Positions 62,604 to 64,000 of a stretch of DNA of 64,000 nucleotides are shown here, in pieces. The notes under the pieces are model-generated. The model had not been told where the DNA came from. It worked only from the letters and a program-made list of their open reading frames with translations, and did no database searches. Each line of letters begins with the position of its first letter. The stretch's first letter is position 1. The translations under genes and the position numbers were made by a program. Source of the DNA: Alkaliphilus hydrothermalis (GTDB taxonomy: Bacteria; Bacillota; Clostridia; Peptostreptococcales; Natronincolaceae); contig NZ_JAFBEE010000011.1 of NCBI RefSeq assembly GCF_016908555.1, positions 1 to 64,000 of the forward strand. Reading direction: 5' to 3'.

Positions 62604-63119
62604 TTATTTATCAGTTGATTCTTCAACGGATTCTTCAGGGGATTCTCTTATTGAATCTTCTATTAGGGTTGAAACCTCCTCTGATGACAGGTCAGTTGCT
62701 AAGATAATTTCACTCATTAAAATCTGTCTTGCATTATTTAATATCTTTCTTTCTCCAGTTGATAAAGATTTTTCTCGATCCCTAAGGACTAAGTTTCTAA
62801 CAACTTCGGCTACTTCAAAGATATCTCCACTTTTAATACGATCCATGTTTGCCCTATAACGTCTATTCCAATTTTGAGGCATTTTTGTTTCGTTTGCCTC
62901 CAGTACCGCAATGACACTCTCTACTTCTTCTTTAGTAACAATTTGGCGGATACCTATTCCTTCCATACTATCTAATGGAATCATTACCTTCATATCATCT
63001 AGTGGGATTCTCATTATATAGTACTTTCTCTTTGTACCTAGTATTTCTTTTTCTTCAATAGCCTCGATGACACCGGCCCCATGCATTGGATATACAATCT
63101 TATCTCCTATATTAAACAT
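62604..63119 (-). CDS. CarD-family transcriptional regulator
   Basis: 171 residues from ATG at 63119 (AGGAGG seven bases upstream); the in-frame extension upstream is not conserved. FNIGDKIVYPMHGAGVIEA is the RNA polymerase-interacting Tudor-like domain; the helical C-terminal part binds DNA at the promoter fork. Transcribed from two tandem promoters. Confidence 0.92.
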   Translation of the reverse strand: MFNIGDKIVYPMHGAGVIEAIEEKEILGTKRKYYIMRIPLDDMKVMIPLDSMEGIGIRQIVTKEEVESVIAVLEANETKMPQNWNRRYRANMDRIKSGDIFEVAEVVRNLVLRDREKSLSTGERKILNNARQILMSEIILATDLSSEEVSTLIEDSIRESPEESVEESTDK

Positions 63120-63158
63120 ATTAAACCCTCCTAAAACTGGCAATTTAAAACTACATAT

Positions 63159-63187
63159 AGTATACACCATTAGTATATATATGTCAA
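63159..63187 (-). promoter_or_regulatory. Proximal promoter of carD
   Basis: On the minus strand TTGACA (63187-63182), 17-bp spacer, TATACT (63164-63159). Confidence 0.8.
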
Positions 63188-63198
63188 ATAAATAAATA

Positions 63199-63227
63199 AT
63201 TTTATCATATCCCTTTATATATGTCAA
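63199..63227 (-). promoter_or_regulatory. Distal promoter of carD
   Basis: On the minus strand TTGACA (63227-63222), 17-bp spacer, TAAAAT (63204-63199). Exactly 40 bp upstream of the proximal promoter and sharing the first bases of its spacer (TATATA). Confidence 0.8.
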
Positions 63228-63280
63228 ATATTTTTTTACAAGATCCTAACTGTGATTTTATAAAACCCAATCTCCACCAA

Positions 63281-63310
63281 TTGACAAAGGAAATAGTTAA
63301 CACTTATAAT
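63281..63310 (+). promoter_or_regulatory. Promoter of the divergent plus-strand gene
   Basis: TTGACA (63281-63286), 18-bp spacer, TATAAT (63305-63310): both boxes perfect. Confidence 0.85.
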
Positions 63311-63366
63311 GGTATTAGAAGCATTTAAGACACTTTACACAAACTAAACCCAAGGAGTTGACTAGT

Positions 63367-63762
63367 ATGAAAAACTTTCCTATAGATGACTTTCAAACAA
63401 TTGTAGATGATGTATTAATCCGCCATAGAAGTATATTGGATATTCTTACCAAGTTGCAAGAAAGCACAGCTAAAATCAATAGAGCTGTTGCTAAATCTGC
63501 AACATACTGTGGCTGTATAAGAATCCATGGGGAAAGACAAGAGATTCCCATGGATGTTTCCTACTCACAACTAAAGAGCTATATGAAGGATCATGTTGAT
63601 GGGGAATTTTGCGATATTTGTAAAGAAAAAATCGAACATGAATTATCTACAAATTTCTTTTACCTCACAGCCCTTTGCAATGTGTTTGACATCAATATAG
63701 AAGAAATGTTGGCAAAATACAACGAACAACTAAAAACCCTAGGAAAATATGGTCTGTTATAG
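63367..63762 (+). CDS. Conserved clostridial hypothetical protein, Cys-bearing, 131 aa
   Basis: ATG at 63367 lies nine bases after AAGGAG; a TTG nine bases earlier is too close. The N-terminal helix (DVLIRHRSILDILTKLQESTAKINRAVAKSAT) is followed by YCGCIRI and FCDICKEKIEHEL, four cysteines that could bind a metal, then a helical C-terminus. I recall similar proteins next to disA in Clostridia but cannot name the family. Own promoter and terminator. Confidence 0.8.
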   Translation: MKNFPIDDFQTIVDDVLIRHRSILDILTKLQESTAKINRAVAKSATYCGCIRIHGERQEIPMDVSYSQLKSYMKDHVDGEFCDICKEKIEHELSTNFFYLTALCNVFDINIEEMLAKYNEQLKTLGKYGLL

Positions 63763-63777
63763 CTAAAATTAATCATT

Positions 63778-63810
63778 AAAGGACAAGATCAATCATCATC
63801 TTGTCCTTTT
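63778..63810. terminator. Bidirectional terminator between the small gene and disA
   Basis: AAAGGACAAGAT (63778-63789), loop CAATCATC, ATCTTGTCCTTTT (63798-63810). Serves the plus gene and, in reverse, disA. Confidence 0.9.
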
Positions 63811-63871
63811 GCTATGCTGCCTATTAGTTATTAGTTTAATTGAAGGGGTAATACGTGAGGGTGCTGGCTTT

Positions 63872-64000
63872 CTATATTTGTCTCCCCATCATGACCTGAT
63901 CCCGCAAACGAGTCAAGCCTTCTTTGATCGCCCTTGCTCGGATCTCCCCGATTCCCTCTACATCATCTAATTTTTCAATAGAGGCCTTCAAAATATGTTG
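63872..64000 (-). CDS. disA: DisA (diadenylate cyclase), C-terminal fragment
   Basis: Only the last 42 codons are inside the window: SIEKLDDVEGIGEIRARAIK and a short basic tail ending MMGRQI. The helix-hairpin-helix GIGEIRARAI is the DNA-binding end of DisA, which scans for branched DNA and makes c-di-AMP. The rest of the gene lies beyond position 64000. Confidence 0.85.
   Translation of the reverse strand, partial: QHILKASIEKLDDVEGIGEIRARAIKEGLTRLRDQVMMGRQI

Noticed and set aside
53309..63862. GGTAATACGTGAAGGT at 53309-53324 nearly matches 63847-63862
   Set aside because: A 15-of-16 match is expected many times by chance in 64 kb; flanks do not align.
1..64000. tRNA, rRNA or tmRNA genes, often found in this chromosomal neighbourhood
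   Set aside because: No tRNA-like cloverleaf with CCA-proximal signatures or rRNA segments were seen in the gaps between genes.
1..64000. CRISPR arrays or phage clusters
   Set aside because: No regularly spaced direct repeats; the holin-family gene is isolated and chromosomal in type.

Overview
The window looks like chromosomal DNA of a low-GC, spore-forming anaerobic Firmicute of class Clostridia. Codon use, strong AGGAGG ribosome binding sites, zinc-type S14/S4/L33/L36, two T-box leaders, cwlD, sigH, disA, carD, ThyX and a clostridial acidic RpoB tail all fit. The style is that of an Alkaliphilus-like organism, but the genus is an inference and no rRNA gene is present to confirm it. Nearly all genes lie on the minus strand, so the natural reading direction is from position 64000 down to 1.

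Layout in transcription order. (1) 64000-57900: end of disA, a divergent small plus-strand gene, carD behind two tandem promoters, the PIN/TRAM membrane protein YacL, ispD-ispF and a NatA/NatB-like ABC exporter. (2) 58050-54360: a promoter, a 111-bp repeat element and a proline T-box leader precede two unrelated prolyl-tRNA synthetases in tandem (archaeal/eukaryotic type, then bacterial type). (3) 54250-45400: a DUF1002-like exported protein, gltX, a cysteine T-box in front of cysE-cysS, mrnC, a small membrane protein, thyX, rlmB, yacP and sigH. (4) 45370-11290: tuf, rpmG-secE-nusG-rplK-rplA, L10 leader-rplJ-rplL, rpoB-rpoC, L7Ae-like-rpsL-rpsG-fusA-tuf and the S10/spc/alpha supercluster from rpsJ to rplQ including secY, adk, map, a KOW protein, infA and rpmJ. 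Good sigma-A-type promoters (TTGACA, about 17 bp, TAAAAT-like) can be placed before most of these units. (5) 11240-6756: ecfA1-ecfA2-ecfT-truA, then rplM-rpsI with its own promoter inside the end of truA. (6) 6755-1: an accessory stretch with a small plus-strand gene, cwlD, a DnaA-box-like cluster, a holin-family membrane protein, an unlisted 38-residue membrane peptide, an Mrp-type P-loop protein, a degenerate dUTPase-like protein, an NdpA-type nucleoid protein, a small unknown protein, an FAD oxidoreductase and, at the edge, what looks like the end of a group II intron inserted in a short repeat.

The order closely follows the conserved Bacillus/Clostridium block sigH to cwlD/mrp. It is the cell's translation and transcription core: ribosomal proteins, RNA polymerase, elongation factors, SecY/SecE, tRNA synthetases and rRNA/tRNA modification, largely controlled by promoters and RNA leaders placed between operons.

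The points most worth a second look are the DnaA-box cluster at 5351-5487 between two converging genes, the two-copy 110-bp element (1281-1389 and 57911-58021) that in one copy forms the start of the proS leader, the tandem ProRS pair, asparagine at the rifampicin-critical RpoB position 502, an Mrp protein lacking its C-terminal CxxC, and several undescribed structured leaders (ecfA1, rpsM, rpsJ). I saw no CRISPR array, no tRNA or rRNA gene and no complete transposase.
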